From contig CAIPAY010000247.1 of assembly GCA_903863195.1 (NCBI GenBank), forward strand, positions 1 to 46,931: DNA of 46,931 bases. Reading direction: 5' to 3'. Of this stretch, positions 22,861 to 30,875 are shown piece by piece. The stretch is from an uncultured Holophagaceae bacterium (GTDB lineage: Bacteria > Acidobacteriota > Holophagae > Holophagales > Holophagaceae). Positions within the stretch are counted from its first letter, which is position 1. Each line of letters starts with the position of its first letter. The translations under genes were made by a program, and so were the position numbers. The notes under the pieces are model-generated. The model made no database searches. It worked only from the letters and a program-made list of their open reading frames with translations, and was not told where the DNA came from.

Positions 22861-25800
22861 ATGTCCTCCCACCCCGTACCGGATCCCAAGGATCAGCCGA
22901 CGGCCATTCTCGGAGAAGGTCTTGACCTGAAACCGGTCTTGCGGTCCTCAAGCATCCCCGCCGCCCTGCTCGCCTGGGACCGCTACGAGGTGTTCGAGGT
23001 GCTGGGCCAGGGCGGCATGGCGAAGGTCTACCGGGCCCGGGACCGGAAGCTGAACCGGATGGTGGCCCTGAAGTTCATCCGCGAGGAGCACCAGGGCAGC
23101 GGCCGCCTCCTGACCCTGGAGGCCCAGCTCCAGGCCAGCCTGGACCACGAGAACATCGTCAAGGTCTATGAGACCGGCACCTTCGACGGCCTGCCCTTCA
23201 TCGCCATGCAGCTGGTGCAGGGCGAGACGCTGGACCGGGTGTGCACCAACGACCTCCGCGCCCGGGTGGGGCTCCTGGTCCAGATCGCCCTGGCCCTGGA
23301 CGCAGCCCACCGGCAGGGCATGGTGCACCGGGACCTGAAGCCCACGAACATCATGGTGGAGGCCGTGGACGGGCGGCTGAAGCCCTACCTCATGGACTTC
23401 GGGCTGGCGCGGCTCACCAACGTGGCCGGGCAGACGAGGGCGACCTCCATCGTCGGCACCCTGGCCTACATGTCCCCGGAGCAGGCCGAGGGAAACTGCC
23501 CCCTGGACATCCGCACGGACGTCCACGGTCTGGGCACGCTCCTCTACGAGTTCCTCTGCGGCCACCCCCCTTTCATGCAGGAGTCGTCCTCCCACGTGGA
23601 GATCATTCGCCGCCTGCTGGAGGAGGAAGCGACCCCACCCAGCCGACACCACCCCGAGGTGCCCCGCGACCTGGAGATCATCGCCCTGAAGTGCCTGGAG
23701 AAGCAGCCGGAGCGCCGCTATGCCACGGCCGCGGCGTTGGCCGAGGACCTGCAGTGCTGGCTGGAGGGGCGGCCCATCCAGGCCCGCCGCACCAGCCTGC
23801 TGGAGCGCCACTTCAAAGCCATCCTGCGCCTGCGGAAGAACCGCCAGGCCTGGCTCACCACCCAGGCCGCAGGCCTGACCATCCTCTGCCTGCTCGGGAT
23901 GGGAGCCTGGACCCTCTGGCGCGCGCGGCAGCGGGCGGACTTCGTAGCCCAGATGGGCATGACCCTGATCCGGCTCGAGGAGGTCGTGCAGGCCTCGGAG
24001 ATGGGACCGCTCCACGACACGCGCTCGGACCGCCGCCAGGTCAATGAGTTGTTGAACCTCGTCCGCACCGACGCCGCCCGCTACGGAGCCACCACCCGGG
24101 CCCCCCTGGCCTATGCCCTGGGGCGGTTCCACCTGGCGCTCCACGACTACGAAGCGGCCCTGGAGGACCTGCAGGATGCCTGGGACCAGGGTTTCCGGAA
24201 CCCGGAGTCCGCCGAGGGTCTCGGCATGGCCCTGGGCGAGGTCTACCGGCTCCGCCGCCAGGCCCTGGAGCAGATCAAGGATCCCCAGCGCCGCAAGGCC
24301 CAGGAGGCACGGCTGCAAAAGACCCTCCAGGAGCCCGCCCTGGCCTACCTCTCTCAGGCGCAGGGGGGACGACCCGAGGATCAGGGCTACCGCGCCGCCC
24401 TGGCTGATGCCTTCGCCTGGCGCCACGCGGCGGTGCTCCAGCGCACGGAGCACCTGCTCAAGAATGCGCCCCTCGGCTACCGTTTCCTCAAGCTCCGGGC
24501 CAGTGCGGAGATGGGGCTCGCCAACCAGGCCATTGAAAAGGGGGATAATTCCGAGGCGCAAGTGCGCGTGCACAGCGCCTGCCAGGACCTCCGCCAAGCC
24601 CTGGACATCGCCCGCAGCGACAAGGAGAGCTGGCTCAACCTGGCCCGGGCGGCGGACCGGCTCCTCTACCTGAACTCTTTCGTGAACGAAAACCCCCAGG
24701 AGAGCTACGCCTTCGGCATGGAGGCCTGTGCCAAAGCCCGAAGCCTCGATCCCGAGGACTCGGAGCCGTTCATCCTCGAGGCGGACCTCATCCGCAGCCT
24801 GGCGCGAGCGACAGAGGCCAAGGGCACCGACTCCAGCGGCCGCTTCCTGGAGGCCATCACCCACCTGGATGAGGCCCTGAAGCTTGCCCCGGACAACTTG
24901 GAAGCGCGCCGGAAGCTTGGCCTGCTCTACTGGAGCCTCGCCAACCTCGCTGTGGACCGCCAGCAGCCCTGCCAGGACCTGCTGGCCAAAGCTGAAACCG
25001 AGCTGCGCCGGGTGCTGGCCCAGCGCCCGGGCGACGTGCTCGCGGTGGCCATCCTGCTTGATGTGATCTTCGACCAGTGCCAGGACCGGGACCGGCGGGG
25101 CGAGGATGTGCTGCCCACCCTCGACCAGGCCTTCCTGGTGTTCAAGAAGAGCCTTGAGCTGGAGCCCGCCAACGGCCGGATCCAGAACGTGGGCGTGATC
25201 CTCTGCGGCCAGCGCGCCCTCATCCGGGGGATCAGGGGCCTGGACCCCCTGCCGGACCTCAACGAGGGCATCGCCCTGGCGGAGGAGGTCATTAACCGGA
25301 ACCGCGCCTACGCTTCGGCCATCGGCAACCGCTCGCTGCTGCTGCGCATGCGGGCCGAGCACAAGTGGCGCATCGGCGTCCCCTTTGAAGCCGACCTCCA
25401 GGAGGCCATCGAGACCGCCCAGCGGGGCCTGAAGATCCGCGGGACCAACGAGATCATCATCAACCTGGGGATGGCCCAGGCCATGCGGGGCGCCCTGCGG
25501 GCCCGGGTCGGCGGGGATCCGCACCGGGACGTCGCGGACGCTCTGGAGCGCTTCGACCAGGCCCAGAAGCAGGACCCCATGAACCCGAACGTCCACTACT
25601 ACAAGCTGGACGCCCGGATCACAGAGGCGACCTGGCTGCTCCAGCAGGGCCGGAGCGCCGCCGAGGTGCTGCGGGCCTGCCGCCGGGATCTGGACCGCGT
25701 GCGACCCATGGCTCCGGAGGCCCCGGACCTGCTCGTTGATCAGGCCAAGGTGCTCGAGTTGGAGGGCGTGGAGGCGGCCCGCATCGGGGGCTCGCCGGCC

Positions 25801-26031
25801 GCCTTCCTTAAACGGGCGCTGAGCAGCCTCGAGCCTTTCGAGAAGCAGGCCCTGCAGATACCTGAGCACAAAGCGCTCCGGGCCCGCCTCCTCCGGCGCC
25901 TCGCGGACTGCGAGCACGGCCCCGCTGCCGAGCAGCTCCGGGAACAGGCCCGCGTCCTCCTCATCCGGGCCTTGGCCGAGAATCCCTACCTTACAGCCGA
26001 ATACGGCAGTGGCGCCGGCCCGGCGCGTTAG
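22861..26031 (+). CDS. Transmembrane Ser/Thr protein kinase with TPR-rich C-terminus
   Basis: A 1056-residue PknB-type kinase. The catalytic domain spans about residues 41-305: GQGGMAKVY loop, invariant Lys in ALKFI, HRDLKPTN with catalytic D158, DFGLARL, and GTLAYMSPEQ in the activation segment. A single membrane helix follows at about 337-355 (GLTILCLLGMGAWTLW). The remaining 690 residues are helical, TPR-like repeats that would lie outside the cytoplasm if topology is normal. No Shine-Dalgarno precedes the ATG, but an AATAAT hexamer ends about 7 nt upstream, so a leaderless transcript is possible. It is divergent from the Tat-exported S66 peptidase gene. Its substrate and signal are unknown. 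Confidence 0.9.
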   Translation: MSSHPVPDPKDQPTAILGEGLDLKPVLRSSSIPAALLAWDRYEVFEVLGQGGMAKVYRARDRKLNRMVALKFIREEHQGSGRLLTLEAQLQASLDHENIVKVYETGTFDGLPFIAMQLVQGETLDRVCTNDLRARVGLLVQIALALDAAHRQGMVHRDLKPTNIMVEAVDGRLKPYLMDFGLARLTNVAGQTRATSIVGTLAYMSPEQAEGNCPLDIRTDVHGLGTLLYEFLCGHPPFMQESSSHVEIIRRLLEEEATPPSRHHPEVPRDLEIIALKCLEKQPERRYATAAALAEDLQCWLEGRPIQARRTSLLERHFKAILRLRKNRQAWLTTQAAGLTILCLLGMGAWTLWRARQRADFVAQMGMTLIRLEEVVQASEMGPLHDTRSDRRQVNELLNLVRTDAARYGATTRAPLAYALGRFHLALHDYEAALEDLQDAWDQGFRNPESAEGLGMALGEVYRLRRQALEQIKDPQRRKAQEARLQKTLQEPALAYLSQAQGGRPEDQGYRAALADAFAWRHAAVLQRTEHLLKNAPLGYRFLKLRASAEMGLANQAIEKGDNSEAQVRVHSACQDLRQALDIARSDKESWLNLARAADRLLYLNSFVNENPQESYAFGMEACAKARSLDPEDSEPFILEADLIRSLARATEAKGTDSSGRFLEAITHLDEALKLAPDNLEARRKLGLLYWSLANLAVDRQQPCQDLLAKAETELRRVLAQRPGDVLAVAILLDVIFDQCQDRDRRGEDVLPTLDQAFLVFKKSLELEPANGRIQNVGVILCGQRALIRGIRGLDPLPDLNEGIALAEEVINRNRAYASAIGNRSLLLRMRAEHKWRIGVPFEADLQEAIETAQRGLKIRGTNEIIINLGMAQAMRGALRARVGGDPHRDVADALERFDQAQKQDPMNPNVHYYKLDARITEATWLLQQGRSAAEVLRACRRDLDRVRPMAPEAPDLLVDQAKVLELEGVEAARIGGSPAAFLKRALSSLEPFEKQALQIPEHKALRARLLRRLADCEHGPAAEQLREQARVLLIRALAENPYLTAEYGSGAGPAR

Positions 26032-26050
26032 GAACTGGAACGAAATAAGC

Positions 26051-27925
26051 TCAGGGCGCTGCGAACAGCATGGTCACGTGGAGGGCGTCGTCCTCTCGGA
26101 TGACGCTCACGTTGTCGCAACACTTCTTCGCCAGGGCCACCATCTTCTCGTTCTGGGGCAGGATCTCCGCCACGAACCCGCGCACGCCCCGGGTCATGGC
26201 GTGGGCCACCATGTGGGACTGCAGCACCGTGCCAAGGCCTGTGCCCTGCCAGGCGGGGTCCACCATGAAAGCGGTCTCCGCGAGGTTGCTCGACAGGTTC
26301 AGGAAGTAGCAGCACTGGGCCACCACGCACTCGTTCTCCCGCTCGCCGGTGACTGCCACGAAGGCCACCTCGCTCTCGAAGTTGAGGTTGCAGAGGCGCT
26401 GCACCTCGTCGCTGGAGAGCGCCAGCACCCGGCGGAAGAACCGCGTGTAGACGTCGTCCTTGGACAGGTGGTGGAAGAGGCCCCGGATGGCATCGCCGTC
26501 GCTGGCCTTGGCGGGGCGCAGCATCACCTGACGGCCCCCCTTGAGGGTGTAGGTGCGCTCCTCCTCCACGGGATAGCTGCGCAGGTTCTCCAGGCGCTGG
26601 TCCGAGGGCAGGTAGCCCAGCTGCTTGGCCTCCTCCATGAGCCAGGGGCGGAACTTGGGATGGGCCAGCTCGATGAGGGCGATGGTCCGCTCGCGGATGG
26701 ACTTCCCGAAGAGGTAGGCGATGCCGTATTCGGTGATGACGTAGTGGACGTCCGTGCGGGCGATGCTCACGCCCTCCCCCGCCAGCAGCTGGGGCCGGAT
26801 GCGCGACATCGACGCGTCATCGTTGGTGGAGGAGAGGCAGACGATGGGCTTGCCGCCGGGGGAGCGGGCCGCGCCGCGGAGGAAGGCCGCCTGGGTCTCC
26901 AATCCCCCGTAGAACTCGCCGTCGAGCTGGTCCGTGCAGACCTGACCCGTGAGGTCCATGGTGAAGGCCTGGGTGATGGCCACCATGCGGGTCTGGGCCG
27001 CGATGGTGAAGGGATCGCAGACGATCTGGATGGGCTGGAGTGAGAACAGGGGATTGCGGTGGACCAGGTCGTAGAGGCGCCGGGTGCCAAGCAGGAAGCT
27101 GGCCACGATGCGGGACCGGGCCAGGGACTTCTGCTTGCCGGTGAGGATGCCCTTCTCCAGCAGGGGGATGACGGAGTCCGTGATCACCGCCGAGTGGATG
27201 CCCAGGTCCTTGCGGTCGCCGAGGTATTTCAGCGCCTGCTCGGGAATGCGCCCGATGCCGATCTGGAGCGTGGAACCGTCGTCGATGATTCCCGCGATGT
27301 ACTGGGCGATGCGCTCCACCACCGCGCCCTTGGTGACCGGGTGGCGGTATTCGATCACTGGGGTGTCCACGGGCACCAGCGCGTCGATCTCGCTCACATG
27401 GAGCGTGGTGTCCCCCATGGTCCAGGGCATGGCCGGGTTCACTTCCGCCAGGATCAACTTGGCCTTCTCCACAGCTGCGGACACCACGTCCACGGAGACG
27501 CCGAGGCTGACGTAGCCAAACTCGTCGGGCGGGGTGACCTGGATGAGGGCCACGTCCACGGGGATGCGGCCTCGCTTGATGAGCTCGGGCACCAGGGCGA
27601 GCGAGATGGGCACATATTCAGCGAGGCCCTGGCGGATGGCGGCCCGGATGTCGGAGCCCACGTAGAAGCTGCGGTGCCGGAACCGCGTGGTGCAGCGGCC
27701 CTCGGCATCGTGGGGCACCGTGTCGGTGGTGATGAAGTGCAGCAACTCCAGGTCCGCGGGCGGCCGCTTCATGGTCTCCAGTGCGGCCACCAGGGCCCGC
27801 GGGCTGGCGCAGGCGGTGCCCAGGAAGACCCGCTGGCCCGGCTGGATGCGGGCCACGGCCTCCTCGGCCGTGCAGACCTTGCTGGCGTAGCGCTCGAGAC
27901 TGGGCAGCAGGTTCGGCTGGGTCAT
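26051..27925 (-). CDS. Acetyl-CoA hydrolase/transferase fused to Pat-like GNAT domain
   Basis: A 624-residue cytoplasmic bifunctional protein. Residues about 1-440 are an acetyl-CoA hydrolase/4-hydroxybutyrate CoA-transferase fold, with GIGRIPEQAL around residue 219 and the conserved TEYGIAYLFGKS around residue 385. Residues about 455-624 are a GNAT acetyltransferase with LRPAKASD at its start and the acetyl-CoA loop DPAWQGTGLG. This GNAT domain resembles the C-terminal domain of protein lysine acetyltransferase Pat (E. coli PatZ), where it is fused to an acyl-CoA-synthetase-like part. The N-terminal part may sense or use acyl-CoA, and the GNAT may acetylate proteins. The ribosome site is weak (GAGAG). 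A CobB-like sirtuin gene is divergent, 152 bp away, which supports a role in protein acylation. Confidence 0.88.
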   Translation of the reverse strand: MTQPNLLPSLERYASKVCTAEEAVARIQPGQRVFLGTACASPRALVAALETMKRPPADLELLHFITTDTVPHDAEGRCTTRFRHRSFYVGSDIRAAIRQGLAEYVPISLALVPELIKRGRIPVDVALIQVTPPDEFGYVSLGVSVDVVSAAVEKAKLILAEVNPAMPWTMGDTTLHVSEIDALVPVDTPVIEYRHPVTKGAVVERIAQYIAGIIDDGSTLQIGIGRIPEQALKYLGDRKDLGIHSAVITDSVIPLLEKGILTGKQKSLARSRIVASFLLGTRRLYDLVHRNPLFSLQPIQIVCDPFTIAAQTRMVAITQAFTMDLTGQVCTDQLDGEFYGGLETQAAFLRGAARSPGGKPIVCLSSTNDDASMSRIRPQLLAGEGVSIARTDVHYVITEYGIAYLFGKSIRERTIALIELAHPKFRPWLMEEAKQLGYLPSDQRLENLRSYPVEEERTYTLKGGRQVMLRPAKASDGDAIRGLFHHLSKDDVYTRFFRRVLALSSDEVQRLCNLNFESEVAFVAVTGERENECVVAQCCYFLNLSSNLAETAFMVDPAWQGTGLGTVLQSHMVAHAMTRGVRGFVAEILPQNEKMVALAKKCCDNVSVIREDDALHVTMLFAAP

Positions 27926-28077
27926 GGCGGCTCTCGCAGGAAAGACTCACGCGCCAACTGTGGCGCGGGAGGTAAAAAGCAGGCATTGGAAAGGAGTCTG
28001 GCGCCTATTCTGTGGTGCTTCGTCCCTGGCGCATAGAGGCAATTCCGGGGCGCTATGATGTCCGCACGGAGGTCCGA

Positions 28078-28785
28078 GTGGCCAGATCGTCCATCGTGGT
28101 GCTGAGCGGGGCTGGGATCTGTCCCGGCGGCGGCATCATGGCGGCCCACGCCGGGGACTCGCTCTGGGAGCGCCAGCTCCTGGAGGAGGTGACCGTGCCC
28201 ATGGCCTACCGGCAGGATCCCCTGCGCGTCCAGGGCTTCTACAACGCCCGGCGGCGGCGCCTCGCGGACTTGGAACCCAGCGCCGCGCACGTGGCCCTGG
28301 CCCGGCTGGAGGCGGCTTGGTCTGGGGACTTCCTGTTGGTGACAACGAACGTGGACAACCTCCATGAGCGGGCGGGCAGCCGGGCCCCGGTCCACCTCTT
28401 CGGCGAGCTGCTCAAGGCCCGCTGCACCCAGTGCCACCACGTGCACCCCTGGGCGGAGGACCTCGACTTTAGCTCCTGCTGCCCCTCCTGCGCCACCCTC
28501 GGCGAGCTGCGGCCGCACCTCGTCTGGTATGGGGAGCCGCCCCTGGAGATGGAGCGGGTCCATGCCGCCCTCGCCCAGTGCACCTGCTTCCTGGCCCTCG
28601 GAACCCCTGGCCACATCCACCCGGCCGCAGGCTTCCTGGAGGACGTCCCCCCCTGGGCCCGCACCCTGGCGCTGAGCGCCGAACAGGCGGAGGAATCGGA
28701 CGGCTTCCGGGAGCACCGCACGGGAGCCGCTGATCTCCTGGTGGCCAGCCTGGTGACGGAACTGCTGGCGGACCAGGAGAGCTAG
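28078..28785 (+). CDS. CobB-like sirtuin homologue, probably without catalytic activity
   Basis: A 235-residue Sir2-family protein closest in pattern to E. coli CobB. The start is GTG at 28078, with GGAGG 5 nt upstream; the frame is open to 28012 without a ribosome site. Conserved parts: GAGI (11-14), FYNARRR (54-60, with the Tyr55/Arg58 pair of desuccinylase-type sirtuins), TTNVDNLHERAG (89-100) and the zinc ligands CTQC and CPSC. Lost parts: the catalytic His of the HGEL motif is Phe108 (HLFGEL), the TFR of the NAD loop is AAH (22-24), and Gln of TQNID is Thr90. I infer an inactive or repurposed acyl-lysine reader. It is divergent from the GNAT fusion gene. Confidence 0.85.
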   Translation: MARSSIVVLSGAGICPGGGIMAAHAGDSLWERQLLEEVTVPMAYRQDPLRVQGFYNARRRRLADLEPSAAHVALARLEAAWSGDFLLVTTNVDNLHERAGSRAPVHLFGELLKARCTQCHHVHPWAEDLDFSSCCPSCATLGELRPHLVWYGEPPLEMERVHAALAQCTCFLALGTPGHIHPAAGFLEDVPPWARTLALSAEQAEESDGFREHRTGAADLLVASLVTELLADQES

Positions 28786-28926
28786 CCGCCTGCAGCCGGT
28801 ACCCCGGAATCCGCCGTTGGGCCATCGGGTTCACCCTTCCCGCCAGGACCGGGCGACAGGGCGCGACCCGGGACCTAACCTCCCTCATGCGGCGGGCGGT
28901 TCCTTTTCGCCGCGACGGGAGGCTCC

Positions 28927-30222
28927 ATGAGATTCAGTGCCGTCAGCGCGATCCTCGTCCTGGGCCTCGCGGCCGGCGCCGCCTGGGCCGGGGGGGACCG
29001 GCAGCCCCCGCCGCGAGCCGCGAGCGGCCCAGAGCGCCGTCCCCCGCGGGAGGGACACGGTGGCGGCTACAGCCTGGAGCAGGCTCTGTCGGATCGTGCC
29101 CAGCTTCACACCATCGCCTTCAGCGGCCTGGCCTTCCTCACCGGCGAACCCGGCGCCTCCAGCTTCATCCCGCCGGGCAAGGTGGCAGACTTCTTCGGCT
29201 TCCAGTACCTGCGGGACATCGACGCCGCGGGCAAGGGGCACAACCCCATGTTCCTGGATCGCATCGCCGGGAATGTGATGCGCCTGCTGAATGGCCCCCA
29301 GCGCCGCATCTTCGAGCAGGCCGCCCGGGAGGAGGCCACGCAGCTGGAGGCCATCGCCCGCTTCCGCCTGCCCCTGGTGGCGGCCTTCCACCAGGACCTC
29401 GCGGGCCGTCTGCCCGCGGGCTGCAAAGGACTGGATCGCCTGGCGGTGCGGGCCTACGTGGCGGACCTGTTCGAGCTCGACGCGCGCCTCGCCTGGCACC
29501 GCGCCAGGGCCTTCGGCGCCGTGGCCCAGTCCCTCAGCGACACCCAGTGGCGGACCCTCGGCGCCTGGAAGTTCGGCGACTTCCGCACCTGGCCCGAGGT
29601 GGACCGGGAAGCCCTCCGGGACCTGCGCCCCCGCGCCGCCACCAAGCTGGAGAGCGTCGCCTACATGACCCTGGCCAGCGAGTTCTTCAGCTGGGTGGCG
29701 GGCTCGGTGGAGGCCGACACCTACTTCTGCCCCGAGCGCCACGGCACCTACTTCGGGGGCTTCTACTTCAAGGACCTGCCCGCCATGGGCCAGAAGGACT
29801 TCGACATCTCCACGAGCCTGACCGGCGACTCGGGAGAGGCCTTCCTGGCCGCCCTGACCCCGCCGCAGCGGGTCCGCATGGAGGCCCTGCCGGACCAGCA
29901 GCGCGAGCTGCTGCGGGGCATCGTGACGGTGCGCCGAGCGATCGCGGGCAAGCTCCGCACTTTCCAGGCGGGAGCCGGGCCGGCCGAGACGGAGCTCCGG
30001 GCCCTGGGCCGCCGCTACGGCGAGCTGGATGGCGAGCTGGCCTACCTCTACGCCAGCACCTTCACGGCCATCGGTCGCTCGGCGGACGCCCCGCAGCTGG
30101 CCCGCCTCCGTGCCCTGCGCGGCCAGCCAAGCCGGGAAGCCAGCACCGCCTTCCTATACTCGGACCGCATTCCCATGCCCCAGTGGCCCGATGCGTCCTT
30201 CCTCCTGGGCGGCCGGCGCTGA
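28927..30222 (+). CDS. Secreted protein of unrecognised family
   Basis: A 431-residue exported protein with a clear signal peptide (residues 1-22, ending GAAWAGG) and GGGAGG shortly before the ATG. I do not recognise the family. The mature part is mainly helical with long Ala/Leu/Arg-rich stretches, and contains FIPPGKVADFFGFQYLRD (about residues 79-96) and an aromatic/Cys patch YFCPERHGTYFGGFYFKD (about 260-277) that could bind a metal or cofactor. Only two cysteines are evident in the mature chain (GCKG and FCPE), which could form one disulfide. It lies 47 bp before an EF-hand protein gene in the same direction, so the two are probably one operon. Confidence 0.75.
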   Translation: MRFSAVSAILVLGLAAGAAWAGGDRQPPPRAASGPERRPPREGHGGGYSLEQALSDRAQLHTIAFSGLAFLTGEPGASSFIPPGKVADFFGFQYLRDIDAAGKGHNPMFLDRIAGNVMRLLNGPQRRIFEQAAREEATQLEAIARFRLPLVAAFHQDLAGRLPAGCKGLDRLAVRAYVADLFELDARLAWHRARAFGAVAQSLSDTQWRTLGAWKFGDFRTWPEVDREALRDLRPRAATKLESVAYMTLASEFFSWVAGSVEADTYFCPERHGTYFGGFYFKDLPAMGQKDFDISTSLTGDSGEAFLAALTPPQRVRMEALPDQQRELLRGIVTVRRAIAGKLRTFQAGAGPAETELRALGRRYGELDGELAYLYASTFTAIGRSADAPQLARLRALRGQPSREASTAFLYSDRIPMPQWPDASFLLGGRR

Positions 30223-30269
30223 CCGCGCCGCCCTCCAGCCTCCCGTTCCCCTTCTGAAGGAGATCCAAC

Positions 30270-30752
30270 ATGCACCCCTCGTTCCTGCTCCTCCCGCTGC
30301 TGGCCGCGCTGCCCCAGGGGCCGGACAGCTCCGTCCCTCGCCCGCGCCCCGTCTCACCCATCCTGCTGGCCCTGGACCTCAACGGTGACGGCATCCTCGA
30401 CGCCGGCGAGCTGGCTGCCGCCTCCCAGTCCCTGCTGAAGCTCGACAAGAACGGGGACGGCCAGCTGACCCCGGATGAGTATCGGCCGCCGCGCCCGGAC
30501 GGCCAGGCGTCCGCCGCGCCCCCGCTTAGGCCCGCGGGTCAGGCCCAGGAAGCCCGCCCGCTGGAGCGCCCGCGGCCGCCCCTGGACGTGGCCCTCGACG
30601 AGGACGGCGACGAACTCATCAGCGCCGCAGAGATCGCCCGCGCGCCGCTGCTGCTCAAGAAACTGGACCGCAACGGGGACGGCCGGCTGACGCCGGACGA
30701 GTACCAGCCGACGCCGCAGACGGGTCAGCCATCGAAGGCTGACAGACCGTAA
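30270..30752 (+). CDS. Secreted EF-hand calcium-binding protein
   Basis: A 160-residue exported protein. After a short signal peptide (MHPSFLLLPLLAALPQ) it has two pairs of EF-hand loops: DLNGDGILDAGE and DKNGDGQLTPDE in the first half, DEDGDELISAAE and DRNGDGRLTPDE in the second, separated by a Pro/Ala-rich spacer (about residues 72-108). All four loops keep Asp at positions 1, 3 and 5 or equivalents and an acidic residue at position 12. AAGGAG lies 7 nt before the ATG. It follows the unrecognised secreted protein and may bind calcium for it. Confidence 0.88.
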   Translation: MHPSFLLLPLLAALPQGPDSSVPRPRPVSPILLALDLNGDGILDAGELAAASQSLLKLDKNGDGQLTPDEYRPPRPDGQASAAPPLRPAGQAQEARPLERPRPPLDVALDEDGDELISAAEIARAPLLLKKLDRNGDGRLTPDEYQPTPQTGQPSKADRP

Positions 30753-30830
30753 AAGCACCAGCGGTATGCAGGGGGTATGCGGGTCTGCGCGCCTAATCGC
30801 TTGCCCGATTACGAGCACCCCCCAACACTT

Positions 30831-30870
30831 GGCTCCAGGGTCTGCCCGCGAGGCGGCGCCCCCTGGAGCC
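30831..30870 (+). promoter_or_regulatory. Hairpin covering the ribosome site of the PLP enzyme gene
   Basis: Perfect 10-bp inverted repeat GGCTCCAGGG (30831-30840) and CCCTGGAGCC (30861-30870) with a 20-nt GC-rich loop. The right arm contains GGAG (30864-30867), the only Shine-Dalgarno candidate for the ATG at 30876. A smaller perfect repeat TAATCG/CGATTA lies just upstream (30794-30799/30806-30811). Together they could form a translation-controlling leader. I do not recognise a known SAM riboswitch class here. Confidence 0.5.
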
Positions 30871-30875
30871 TCGCC

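Noticed and set aside
22948..25917. 989-codon minus-strand open frame opposite the TPR kinase
   Set aside because: It is a codon-position shadow of a high-GC gene; its translation is a Gly/Leu/Val-rich string with no domain and no ribosome site.
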